A stretch of DNA of 64,000 nucleotides from Tricholomella constricta (lineage: Eukaryota; Basidiomycota; Agaricomycetes; Agaricales; Lyophyllaceae), in the NCBI GenBank assembly GCA_013368375.1, contig JAACJP010000026.1, positions 62,001-126,000 on the forward strand, given 5' to 3'. A program made the position numbers and the translations under genes. The notes below the pieces were generated by a model. The model was not told the DNA's origin, did not search any database, and saw only the letters and a list, made by a program, of their open reading frames with translations. Below are positions 19,121-29,320 of this stretch, one piece after another; positions within the stretch are counted from its first letter, which is position 1; each line of letters opens with the position of its first letter.

Positions 19121-22100
19121 TCACTCCCCTTCATCCTCCGTCTCCCATCCCTCTTCCTCGTTCTCATCTGTCCTCTCCCGCTTGATCCTCTCCTCCTCGG
19201 CCCTTTCTCTCTCAAGTTCCTCCTTTTCGGCCTTCTTCGCGAACTCTGCCTGCGCCTCCGCCAGCTCCGTTCCTTCCCGTGCGACGAATTCGCGTAGTCG
19301 CCGCGCGCTGAACCTTCCCGCCATTGGTGAGCCGTCCAAGGTTTCGAGTGTGTAGGAGTTTGCGACACGTTCTTTAATTCGGTGCGGCGTGGACCATTTC
19401 GGTAGTAGTTTGCGTTCCGTCTTGAATGTGTAATCGAGATCGTTTCGGTATACCTGTACCAGCTGTCCCCGTTGAAATACTACCTCTCCGCCTTTCTCCG
19501 CGAGGACTCTCCTGTCGAACACTGCTTTCCGCTTGACAGCATGCGCCACTGCGGCGGCATAACCGTCGAGCCGCTGTTGGGCTGTGTATGCGAGCTGTGT
19601 GTTGGCGTCTTCCGCTTTCAGTACTGATGTGCTCTCCTCTAATGGCGTTTTCGGCGTGCCGATGACCAGTCCAAGGAGTAATTCCTTCGGTGTATGGTTG
19701 AAAGCCGGTAACATACGCCAGTTAAGGATCCGTATCGCTTCGTCGAGGTATTTTGGCCAATTTCGCGGTAAGTCAGCAAGGGACATGGCGTCGTACTCGT
19801 CCTCGCCTAGGTCGGGAGCGCAGAGTCTCTTCAACACGTGGAGAAGGATTTTGTTCGTACCTTCTACCAGCCCATTCACCCAAGGTGAGTAGGCCGCTAC
19901 GACGTGCGTTTCTGTGCCCCATTTCCCGCAGAACTCCCTCACTTCTTCATTATCAAAATGCCGCCCTCCATCGATCATGAGCGCCTCCGACGCGGCGTAA
20001 TCCTGGAAGATGCGCGTTAGTGAGTCGACCGTGGTTTTCGCGGTACCTGCTGTCTTGTATTTGTGGCCCCATACGTGCTGCGAGTAGGCGTCCAGGTATA
20101 GGCTGACCGTTTGGAATCCTCCTGTCCCGGTGGGCAGCGATAGGTAATTGCCCACCAGGAGTTCGAACGGGTGTCTGCGTGTTATCGGGTTCAACAGGGC
20201 ATGGAGGTGCGTACCCCCAAAATTCTTGCACCTCCCACAATCCTTTATCCCTTCCAGTATCGACGCGTCCAGGCCTGGGCTCCAAATCGTCTCCATCAGC
20301 CTGCGCTTGACCGCGTCCCGGCCCCAATGTCCTCCCTTCAGGTGCTCCTTGCGCGCCATCGCGACTGCCTCGTCGCGCGTAACACATTCCACCCTTGCCC
20401 TCGCTCTTGCCTTGGGTCCGCCACCGACTTTGTAGAGTCGGTCAGCCTCCGTCATGTAGTCCATTGCCTGGTGCTTGGCGCGTTTTCTGTCCAGCATGTT
20501 TTTCCCTGTGTCAAGTTCGTGTAGCGATTCGATAACCTCTAGGAATATTGGCTCTTCCGCGAATCTGTGTCGTAGCGCGTCTATGTCCGAACTTTCCGCG
20601 ACCAAGAATATGTCGTGCACGAGGCCAGTTACTGCCTCCCAGTCTTCACTTACGGTCCATTCACTACCGTCGCCCGGCGTGTTTGCTGTGTCTTCCGCCG
20701 CTCTGCTTAGGCCATCCGCGACGACGTTCGCACGTCCTGGTACATGGCGTACGTCCACAATTTGGTGTGTGAGGATGCCGTCGCGCCATCGGGCGTGTGT
20801 GGCGCTCAGCTTGTCATTGGTTAAGACGTCGCGCAGCGCTTGACAGTCGGTGACGACCTCTACTGGAAAACCCCACACGATGTCGGAGAACTTGTCGAGT
20901 GCGAATTTCAGCGCGGCAAACTCCAACAGGAAAGGTTTGTACTTCCCTTCCGCCCGCGAGGTACGCTTCGATGCGAATCCCAGCGGGTGTAGCCTCGTGA
21001 CACTTTTCCCCCCTGGCAGTTCTGTGGTAAACTTCTGCGCGAGCACCGCCCCGAACGCATCTTGACACCCATCACTAGTGATGATGAAATGGGTGCCGTC
21101 CCACCTCGGCGCACGTAGGACCGGTTCAGATGTAAGTAGGCGTTTGAGCTCCACGAATGACTTGTTGTGTTCTTGCGTCCACCTGCTAGGGAGTTCCCAG
21201 TTGGACATCACTCTGCGGTAAACCGATTTTGAACATCCCGGTGGGATCTCCACGTCGCGCAATAAGTCGCGCAGCGGCTGTAACGGGCGTTACCAAATAT
21301 GGTAGCGTGTGTTGTTTGTCTTTGTTTATTTTAGAAGGCGCTGGCCTGTATATAGCCAGCGCCGCTATATTAGATGAGACAGACTTAACTCATACCAATA
21401 TCTACACACAATCCAATCAGCGGTCGTGTTTAGTTCGGTGTGATTCTATAAGTCTACCCCAACCCTTACAGCGGCTTCTCGACCATCGCGTAGCCCTTGA
21501 TGAGGTCTCTAAACCATCCCGTGAGCCCTAGGAACGCTGCCAAATTCATCGCGTCCTGGGGCGTTTTCCAGTTAACGATTGCGGTGAGCTTCGTTAGGTC
21601 CGGTTGAACGCCGTCCTTCCCCACCGATGCGCCTGCGAACACCCCTGTCGACACAAAGAATTCCGACTTCATGGCGGAGATGGACAACTTCTTTTCCCGT
21701 GCTCTGGTAAATAGGCGCGTTAGCTTTGTGAACATATCTCTGAACTCGTCTGCTGCCATGCCGCCGTCGTCGACGAATAGCTCTATGACCTCCTCGACGA
21801 GAAGATTGTGAAGGCTCTTTGCCGTCACGTCGGCGAATGTGGATGGCGCCCCTGTCAGACCGAAGGGCATCCGTTTATACCAGAAGTAACCTCTGCCCTC
21901 GACGTAAAACGCCGTGTAGGGCCTTGACTCCTCGGCCATTTCGACCGCATAGAACCCCGAAGCGAAATCGAATAGAGAAATCCAACGATGACAACTCAGC
22001 TTTTGCTGTTTTGTCCGTATGTCGCCTTGCGGCATTGGCGCGATCACTGTCATCTTGTTGACCTTGCCGAAGTTTTGGCAAATTCTCCACTTCGGCGATG

Positions 22101-23777
22101 TGGTCTGTTTCTCGTCGTCTGGCATGGGCTCGTGTCTTGGGGCCAGCTGGAACTGCGGGTCGAACCCGTTTATAATGCATTGCTCGTTCACTCTGTGCTG
22201 TAGCTCCTCGAGCGCGTTAGACCTGCACCCTGGTGCGCTTTCTGGGCCAACGTGGTTGGTGACACGCATTTGACATCATTTGGGCTGCATGGTTCGATGA
22301 TGCCTGCCGTGATCATTTCGTCGATCTTTTCATGGAGGTACTGTCGTTGAGGCGGCGTGAGCGGTTTTTGACGCACTTTAGTGGAGAACTTAGCGTCCTG
22401 GGGCACGTTCAGCTTGTGTACGGCCCCCTCCACTGTGAAGACTTCCCCTACCGACAGTGCGAACACGTCGGCGTACTCGGCTATCAGGGCTTTCACCTGT
22501 GTGCGCTCCTCTGTGGTTAGATCATTGCCGATCGTCACACATCGCAAGATTTCCTCGACACGCTTCGCATTGAATGGATCGGTCTTGCGCGTGAAGATCC
22601 CGTTCTGGTTGCCGCGCAGTTCGTCGACTGGGATGTCTGTTCCGATGTCTGCTGTGATGGTGTCGTCGTCGTCAACTAATAGTATGTGGGCCTTCTCTCC
22701 TGCGGATGCTATAGGTTCATCTTTGTTAGCTTTGTCTGGGTGCGCCGCGAAGTGTTGGGTTTCTTGGACTTCCCTCGAGGGGGGTCTCGTCGATCCCCCC
22801 GCTTTCCTTCTGAATTGATGCCCCGCCGCTCTGCGATGTCGCGCCCAAATCTGCCTCCGCAGCCTCTGGGTCGCCGCCCTCTGTGCCCTCTGTGCACGTT
22901 CCTTTCGTCGCTTGTTTCCTCCCATCCTTTCGCGCCCCGTCTGTCCGCCTTCTGTGCCAGGTTTGCTGTTTTCCTGCTGTCGGCTGCGCTCCTGTTTCGC
23001 TCGCGTCTGTTCTGTACACCGCTGGTCAACCTGTTCTGTGTATGAAGCGTCCGGCTTCGGACTATGTGTTACTTGCCTTGAGGGGGGTTTCTCTGCTGCT
23101 CTTGGCTGCCCCCCCACTGCGTTTTCTTGCTGCCGCTCTGCTTCGACTGGTGTCGCTTCTTCCGCCCCCGCTGCTGTTTGTGCCTCCGGGTTCTCGTTGT
23201 GTAGTGTGGCTATTGCTCCCCCTTCCCCGATGTACACCTTGTCGAGACGGTAGTGGTGGACAGCGTTGAATGCGAGCATGAGGGGTTTTCCGAATAGGTA
23301 CTCCCAGCTCCCTCCGCTGTCAAACACTTCAAACGCGCCGTCCGCCTCGATGCCGCCAATCGTGATTCTGCCTTGCCACACCGCCTCTGCTCGAACCACC
23401 TGCCCGTCAGCCATGCGTAGCCGACGTTTCGAAGGCCCCCAGTTGTGCAGCTGGGACTTCACTCTGGCGAACACCCGTGTGCACATTGCTCCCACCATGG
23501 CTCCGTCGTCGAACGTTGCCATGGTGCGTATCTGCGCTCCGTCAGGCCCTTGGAGTGCTATGGTGTGCCAGAATGGCGTTGCGCCATCCTTCTTCTCGTT
23601 GCTGGCTGGGCTTCGACGCACGGCGTAGACGTCAATGATTTGTGTATTGTCTTGTAGTACATGTGTCGTTGGTGCTACGTCGCGAGTCTTTGCCTTGTCC
23701 CCGTCCACCTCTCGGCGCTGGGCGGGGACTTCTGCTTCCACCGCCTCACGTTCTCGGGCCGTCCGTTGTGCGCTCAT
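19121..23777 (-). pseudogene. Gypsy-B pol, broken by one frameshift and a solo LTR
   Basis: The start at 23777 overlaps the gag stop as ATGA. The N-terminus has a retropepsin-like domain with FDDGAMVGAM, where DDG replaces the usual D[ST]G. A Gln/Glu/Arg-rich linker leads to the RT start (VPQDAKFSTKVRQKPL). A frame change near 22215 (LAQKAHQGAG versus VGPESAPGCRS) breaks the frame. RT continues with FDFASGFYAVEM and FVDDGG to VEKPL, where solo LTR-C sits (21279-21470). Beyond it RDLLRDVEIPPG continues with RNase H (TDCQALRDVL, DGLSRA) and integrase (GRDAVKRRL...CGRCKNFGG; MIDGGRHFDN; SPWVNGLVEG). It ends at 19121 with an acidic tail. Confidence 0.85.
21279..21470 (+). repeat. Solo LTR of the Gypsy-C family inside Gypsy-B pol
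   Basis: 192 bp running TGTAACGGGCG...ACCCTTACA, flanked by GCGGC at 21274-21278 and 21471-21475. Its reverse complement aligns end to end with the Gypsy-C LTRs at 30576 and 35048, same length and clearly diverged. It holds a TATA-centred palindrome at 21337-21363. It cuts Gypsy-B pol exactly between codons for VEKPL and RDLLRD. Confidence 0.92.
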
Positions 23778-25021
23778 TCGGACGGCCCGTCCCCATTTCC
23801 CTGCTCCCTCTCCACCTCTTCGATGTTCGCTATCTCTTCGATGGCGGCGACGCCACCGTAGTCATCGATCGTGACGTATCGCATCGGTGTGGCGAACGGG
23901 ATGCGGAGAACGTTGCGGCAGATCGCTCTCCAGTCTGCTTCCCTGATATTAAGCTTTTGCTCCGGCGGTAGAGGGCATCGCGGCGCAATGTGACCGCTAA
24001 GACCGCATCCAAAACACTCGTTGGAGTTCACGGCGAGCGTTCCCGGGCGCAGCGGATATGGCGTGAGTTCCGTGACCCTGGTTTCAGGGCCATGCTTGGT
24101 TGCCCATGCTTGCTGTTGCGCCCGATGTGCCGTGCGCCCTGCGTCTGTATCGGGGTGGTGCACCATCTCGGCCAGCCGGGCTCGTAGCGCTGCACGATCC
24201 GCCTCCGTGGGTGGCGCCCTTGGCGGCCTTGGTCCTCCTCCTCCCCGGCCTGCTCCTCCTTGCATCGTCACGCCGTACGTGAGGCTACCTTGCCCTCCTT
24301 TCGCAGTTAAAGACGGGTTTGTCTCGGTGTGTGTCGCTCCCAAGCGTGTTGGGGTCGCTGTGATGGCTGTCTGTGCGAGCTGCGTTCGAATGGCCCGTGT
24401 GGGCGATGCCTGCGCCTCGAGCATACGGACGCGCTCTTCGAACCTCCGCACCCTCTCTCGTTCCTTTCCTGCTTCCGCCGCGCCATCCTTGATGTAGTCG
24501 ATGTCAATGTTGCGGACAATCGCTAGAAATGCCGTCCAATCGGTGGGTGTCGCGGTGATCCTGTCGCGGATGAGCGCGGGTAGCGCTCGATGCACGAGCC
24601 CGATGTATGTCGTACCCGCTGCCATGCCCGCTCTGGACACAAGTGCGCCAATCTGGTCTGCCCACGCAATGTGCGTGTACACTTCCCTCCCCGCTACTGC
24701 TTCCTTCTGGCCCAACATCTCCTCCTTCAGCTTCATCGCGAGGATCTCCTCCTCGTATTCCATTGCCGTCTTCCTGGCAATCGTCGACCTGGGCCATCGC
24801 AAGTGGAATGCGCGCTCGATATCTCCCCAATCGGCGCGGACGTCTGGTGGTAAGGCCGAGTACCACTCGTCGGCCTCGCTATCGGCGCGCAGATAGTTGA
24901 CAAAGAGCCGGCGTTTGACGTCGTCGGTTTTGTCGCCCATGGCGCGATTGAACGCGCGAAAGAAGTCTTGTGCGTATTCATCGGGCCGATCTCCCCAGAA
25001 TGGTTCGATACTGGATGTCAT
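23774..25021 (-). CDS. Gypsy-B gag with zinc knuckle
   Basis: 415 aa, uninterrupted. The helical retrotransposon gag core runs from FWGDRPDEYAQDFFRAFNRA through [21 protein letters not shown] charged coiled-coil segment (KERERVRRFEERVRMLEAQA) and a Gly/Pro-rich patch follow. CFGCGLSGHIAPRC is a CX2CX4HX4C knuckle near residue 345. Its stop TGA (23776-23774) overlaps the pol ATG (23777-23775). Although the gene is intact, the element is dead because pol is broken. Confidence 0.85.
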   Translation of the reverse strand: MTSSIEPFWGDRPDEYAQDFFRAFNRAMGDKTDDVKRRLFVNYLRADSEADEWYSALPPDVRADWGDIERAFHLRWPRSTIARKTAMEYEEEILAMKLKEEMLGQKEAVAGREVYTHIAWADQIGALVSRAGMAAGTTYIGLVHRALPALIRDRITATPTDWTAFLAIVRNIDIDYIKDGAAEAGKERERVRRFEERVRMLEAQASPTRAIRTQLAQTAITATPTRLGATHTETNPSLTAKGGQGSLTYGVTMQGGAGRGGGGPRPPRAPPTEADRAALRARLAEMVHHPDTDAGRTAHRAQQQAWATKHGPETRVTELTPYPLRPGTLAVNSNECFGCGLSGHIAPRCPLPPEQKLNIREADWRAICRNVLRIPFATPMRYVTIDDYGGVAAIEEIANIEEVEREQGNGDGPSE

Positions 25022-25354
25022 TTCGTCGTCGGCAGGTGGGCTGTCTGGGATGGCTGGTGGCGATGTTGGTGCGGTTGGGCTCCTGGGTTGGAATTCGTAA
25101 GAGTCTGGGCTCGACGAACGCGACGTGCTAGACGTTGGCGGTGTGGATGACAGCGCGGGTGTGGGTTCGCGGAAGGCCCTAAGTCGGCCTTGCGCGTCTC
25201 GGTTCTGTATTTGGCGTTGTCGAGGCGCCAGTTTTCGGTTCTTCTTTTCCTCGGTGATCCGCGCTCTGTATTCTGTGCTCTGGTTGTCTCTGTTTCTCTG
25301 TGATTCGTTATTGTGTTTCGCTTTTATGGGAAGGAATCCGCTCTCATCACCAGA

Positions 25355-25543
25355 TGGAGTAGTCTAGCTTGCCTTTGTCCGACTTGATAGCAATGTAGTT
25401 GTTGTATTGTGCTGCCTTTTCCTCTGCCTTTCCCCCGATGCTATTCTACGCTGACTAAGTGAAGGAAGCTGTTGCCAAACATGTGCAAATAGCGCTCTTT
25501 GGCTCTCTGTGCGCGTCTGGGGTGGCGCGGGCGCGCTACTCCA
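25355..25543 (-). repeat. Gypsy-B 5' LTR
   Basis: 189 bp; see the 3' copy at 18883-19071. Copia coding resumes immediately after it. Confidence 0.88.
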
Positions 25544-28413
25544 ATGCTATACTCACGGTCCAATATCTTCGAAACCGGCTCCCTACTTCCACTCTAGATG
25601 CTCCACTTACACCCTATGAAGTCATGGAGAGCTGTAAACCTGACCTCTCTCATCTCCGAGTATGGGGTTGTCAATGTTTCGTAGCGATACCGCCTGAGCT
25701 TCGGATCAAAGGAGGCCCTCGTCGTTTTGAAGCTATTTTTGTGGGTTATGAAGACAATCGCATCAGATGGCATGTATGGGACCTTAACGGTAAATACATT
25801 TTCTCGCGAGATGTTATTTTCAATGAAAATGTTCGGGGCGCTCTCCGACCCCACGATGTTGTTGCCCCCTCGCTTCTCCCTACCTCCTCGGACCCTATTC
25901 CAGCTGCGGACACTCGGATCCCTGTCCCCATCATATCTGTCAACCCACCCACTGCTTCTGCTTCTCCTCCGAGACCCTGTCGAGAAGCCACCTTGACTGA
26001 TCGTGGTCGCGAATATGCCGACTCTATTCGCCACCGAGATGATAACCTCACTCGTCTCCGCGCTAATCGTGCTGCGCGTTCCTTGTCTAACGCTTCCGCT
26101 TCTGGGGTTGCTCAGGTCGCTATGCACTCTGCTGATGCGATAGAGGACTTCATTTCCTTACTCGCAACCAATGATTTCACCGATAACCCTTCAGATCTCG
26201 CCTCTTTAGAGCCTTCCTCTATTGCGGATTTTAAAGCCTTTACTGCGCATCCTGAAGCACTTCGCTGGAAATCCCCTCGTCCATTTAACCCTGACGAACC
26301 TCCTACCAGCTATGCCGAAGCTATTTCTCGTCCAGACGCCCCAGTTTGGCAAGCGGCTATGTGTCGGGAATATGACAGTCTTATGAACTTAGGTGTCTTT
26401 AAACCCTGCGTTTTACCTCCGGGCCGCAAACCTATAGGTTTACATTGGGTATATGACTTTAAGCACCATCCGGATGGCTCCATTATCCGTGGCCTTGAAA
26501 AAGCGCGCCTCGTCGCCTGTGGTTTTGCTCAACGTCCGGAGGATTATGGTGACACTTACTCCCCTGTTGCCAAACTTACCAGTATCCGTATCGTATTTGC
26601 CTTCGCCGCCAAGAATGACCTCCATCTGTTTACTTTCGACGTTCAAACCGCATTTCTCAATGCGCTCCTCTCCCACATTCTCTTCCGTACTCAGATACTC
26701 GGATTTCCCGAAGCCGATAAAATGCTCGTCTACCTCTGCATCCACACAATTTATGGTCTAAAACAGTCTTCTCACGAGTGGTATGCGTTACTTTGTCGCG
26801 TCCTGGAATCTATTGGCCTTGTCCATTGTGAAGTCGATCATGCGGTATTCTACGCTCGTTTTTCTACTCCCGCGGACACGTCTATTCCCATGCCTCCCGA
26901 TAATCAGCCTCTACTTATCATCATTCCAGTCCATGTCGACGATGGCCTCGTGGCGACTAACTCGGAGCCTCTATACTGTTGGGTCCTTTCAGAGATTAAC
27001 AAGTCGTTCAAGGTGGTAGATCTGGGCGCAGCTTCTCTATATCTGGGGATTCGCATACTTCGGGACCGTCCAAACCGCAAACTGTGGCTATCTCAAAAAT
27101 CCTTCGTCGTCGATCTCCTTGCTCAATATAACCTTACTACCGCCCATCCTACTTCCCTTCCCTTGAATAAGAAACTATCGTCCCTCCCTCCTGCTCCTCC
27201 GAATGCGCTACCAGAAGTCCCCGATAGTGAAGTCACCGTCCATTATCAGCGTCTCGTTGGATCAATTTTATATCTTGCCCTTTGTGTTAGGGCGACCTCA
27301 TGAGCAGAGCTGAGTCGTACTGGCAGAGGGGAATCCGAAGTTATATTAAGTACAGTAAGGAATGTAAAGAGGGGCTTACCTGGCAGAGGGGAATCCGAAG
27401 AGAATAGACTAAGGATCCCCAATGCCAGTGGGCCGACTATATACGAGTACTGTACATAATAATCAAGGAATGGTCTGCGGCACGTGTATGGACACGTTCC
27501 CGACGCAGTCCGATCCTCGTGGCTCAGGGTACGGGCACGAGTTGGGGCAGCCGACGTCGGGATGTTGGGTGGTCGGGAATCGGCGTCGGGCGTGTGCAGG
27601 GAGAGATGGGAAAAGACAGGAAGTGTTTAAGTATATACACCGATGCTTGGGTCGGAGCGTCGGGGGTCGGGATCGTGAACGGTCAGGGGAGCGATCGCAT
27701 GAGCGGGGGGGACAATTGGTGAGCGTCGGAGGGCGCGAAAGGGAGTTCCCCTAACACTTTGCACGTGTCCTGATCTAGCCTACACTGCTATGGCGCTGGG
27801 CCAATTCAACGCCGCTCCTACTCGTGCCCTTCTCCTTGCGGCAAAAGGCGTACTTCGTTATCTCTTGGGCACCACGGATTATTCACTGGAGTATAATCTT
27901 TCTATTCCCTCCGTGTGTCCCCCTCTTCCCCTTCTCATCCCGAGTGACTGCGGCATGATGGACGCGGACTGGGCTTCCGACGAATCGAATCACAGGAGCG
28001 TCTCGGGTTACGTCTTCTTCATGTACTCAAGTCTGGTTTTGTGGAGTGCTGTTCGTCAACGCACCATTGCCCTCTCTTCCACTGAAGCCGAATACATGTC
28101 GATTTCCCATGCGATGAAGGAAGCACTATGGATTCGTCAATTTTTGCGTTCTCTCGTGCTTCCTGTCCCTCATCCATTCCCCCTCCTATGCGACAACCAA
28201 AGCGCTATCGAGATCGCGAACTCGGACTCCACTTCCTCTCGTTCGAAACACATTGACATTTGGTACCACTTTATTCGTGAGCATATCCATTCTGGTTCTT
28301 TTGCGACTTCGTAGATTTCTACATCGGAGATGACGGTGGATATTCTTACCAAACTACTTCCCCTTCCTACTCATCTTTGTCACTGTCGTTCTCTAGGCCT
28401 GATTTCTCATCCT
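25544..28413 (+). pseudogene. Copia C-terminal integrase, reverse transcriptase and RNase H, interrupted
   Basis: Resumes at ILTVQYLRNRLPTSTLD with the GAG-type integrase tail (HLRVWGCQCF). The RVT_2 domain spans FKPCVLPPGRKPIGLHWVYDFK, FDVQTAFLNA and the active-site region VHVDDGLVA (VDD kept). It breaks at LYLALC (27284) where solo LTR-D starts, and resumes at 27757 with TCPDLAYTAMALGQF. RNase H follows (DADWASDESNHRSVSGY, SSTEAEYMSISHAMKEA, KHIDIWYHFIREH). A TAG at 28312-28314 stops it, although the usual tail (VDILTKLLP) continues in frame to about 28413. Confidence 0.85.
27285..27756. repeat. Solo LTR-D, family not otherwise present in the window
   Basis: 472 bp with 8-bp inverted ends TGTTAGGG/CCCTAACA, flanked by CTTTG at 27280-27284 and 27757-27761. 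Removing it with one CTTTG joins Copia ALC to TCPDLAY in frame. It contains a 21-bp unit (tggcagagg...atccgaag) twice, near 27320 and 27382. I see no coding content and no second copy here, so orientation is unknown. Confidence 0.9.
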
Positions 28414-28473
28414 TGATTCCTATTTCCTTTTTTTTTGTCTGCTTTTCTACATACTTGCGCTCTGATGGGGTTG

Positions 28474-28722
28474 TGTTGGGACTTGTCCCTTTCTATGTTC
28501 ATCGCTTATGTATTCATCAGCACGTGATCCATACATATACTTCCCCTTCGTTGCGCCTACATCCTCAGTTGTTCTCTCTATTTACACTGAGGATGTACGT
28601 ATATTTCTCTTATCACCTTACCTATTCACTCATACAGTATACCTTAGTCCGTGTCTAGGTACACTGAATCTAGTTGTTCTCATTTACACTGAGGATTCCG
28701 TGTCTAGTTCATCAGGCCATCA
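28474..28722 (+). repeat. Copia 3' LTR
   Basis: 249 bp; compared with the 5' LTR it has 9 substitutions and lacks 3 bp near 28680. ATATG follows at 28723-28727. Confidence 0.92.
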
Positions 28723-28727
28723 ATATG

Positions 28728-29320
28728 AACAGTTGACACACCTGGCTAAAGACAACTGAAGGCTGCCATAAGAGTTGTCTCGAAGAATGATACTGGTTGC
28801 CCTAAAAAAAGATGTGTCAGTGTGAGGGAAGCGTCGAGTTGTACACAGGGCGGCATCACAGTGATGACATGGTGCTTGTGCCAACAGAGTTGCCCACAGA
28901 ACGGGTGATCTCAATATGAGACACCACAAGCACCAGGAAGGAGACATGTATCCTCCGCAAATAATGGGGAAAGGAAGTAGGGACAGAGAGCAGGAAGTAA
29001 CAAGCGACATGACAATGGAACCGTGGCTTGATGAACATTGAAGCGGAGTTTGATTGGACTTGTTCGTGTTTTTTCTTTTTGTCACATGGAAAGTGATCTA
29101 TCGACCGCTTATGAACCCCTTGCAATGTTGTCACACAATATAATGCAATATGATCCATTGTGAATGATTATATTGATCCGTCAATCACCACAATATTGTG
29201 GTGTTATAAAAGGTCCCACAGTATTTTCCCAAATTTGCTGATGGTCAGCTCGAATGACCCTGGAGCCAAACATCTGCTACGTACAATATCTCTCATGTTG
29301 AAATGCATGAGGGCATTGAA
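28728..29320. other. Spacer between Copia and the lectin gene
   Basis: No gene or repeat recognised. It includes the 3' flank of the lectin gene on the - strand. Confidence 0.5.

Larger units (their letters stand above)
18883..25543 (-). mobile_element. Gypsy-B: Ty3/Gypsy element nested in the Copia integrase
   Basis: A 6.66-kb element read on -. Its 189-bp LTRs (25355-25543 is 5', 18883-19071 is 3') run TGGAGTAG...CTACTCCA and differ at 3 sites (1.6%). On the - strand the 5' LTR is followed by tctggtgatgagag, a possible tRNA-type PBS, and the 3' LTR is preceded by a ggggggggcaca-like PPT. The flanks read GACGC and AATGC (sharing the terminal A of the LTR), a decayed duplication at best. Removing the element joins Copia FFGDA to ILTVQYLRNRLP. 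There is no chromodomain, so it belongs to a different lineage from Gypsy-A. Confidence 0.88.
15350..28722 (+). mobile_element. Decayed Ty1/Copia element holding two further insertions
   Basis: LTRs 15350-15601 (252 bp) and 28474-28722 (249 bp) run TGTTGGGACTTG...CCATCA and are flanked by ATATG at 15345-15349 and 28723-28727. The LTRs differ at about 9 positions plus a 3-bp indel (about 3.6%), so this is the oldest dated element here. Internal order is PBS, gag, protease, integrase, RT, RNase H, PPT (gatggggttg before 28474). The 13.4-kb span includes Gypsy-B in the integrase and solo LTR-D before RNase H; without them it would be about 6.2 kb. Confidence 0.93.
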
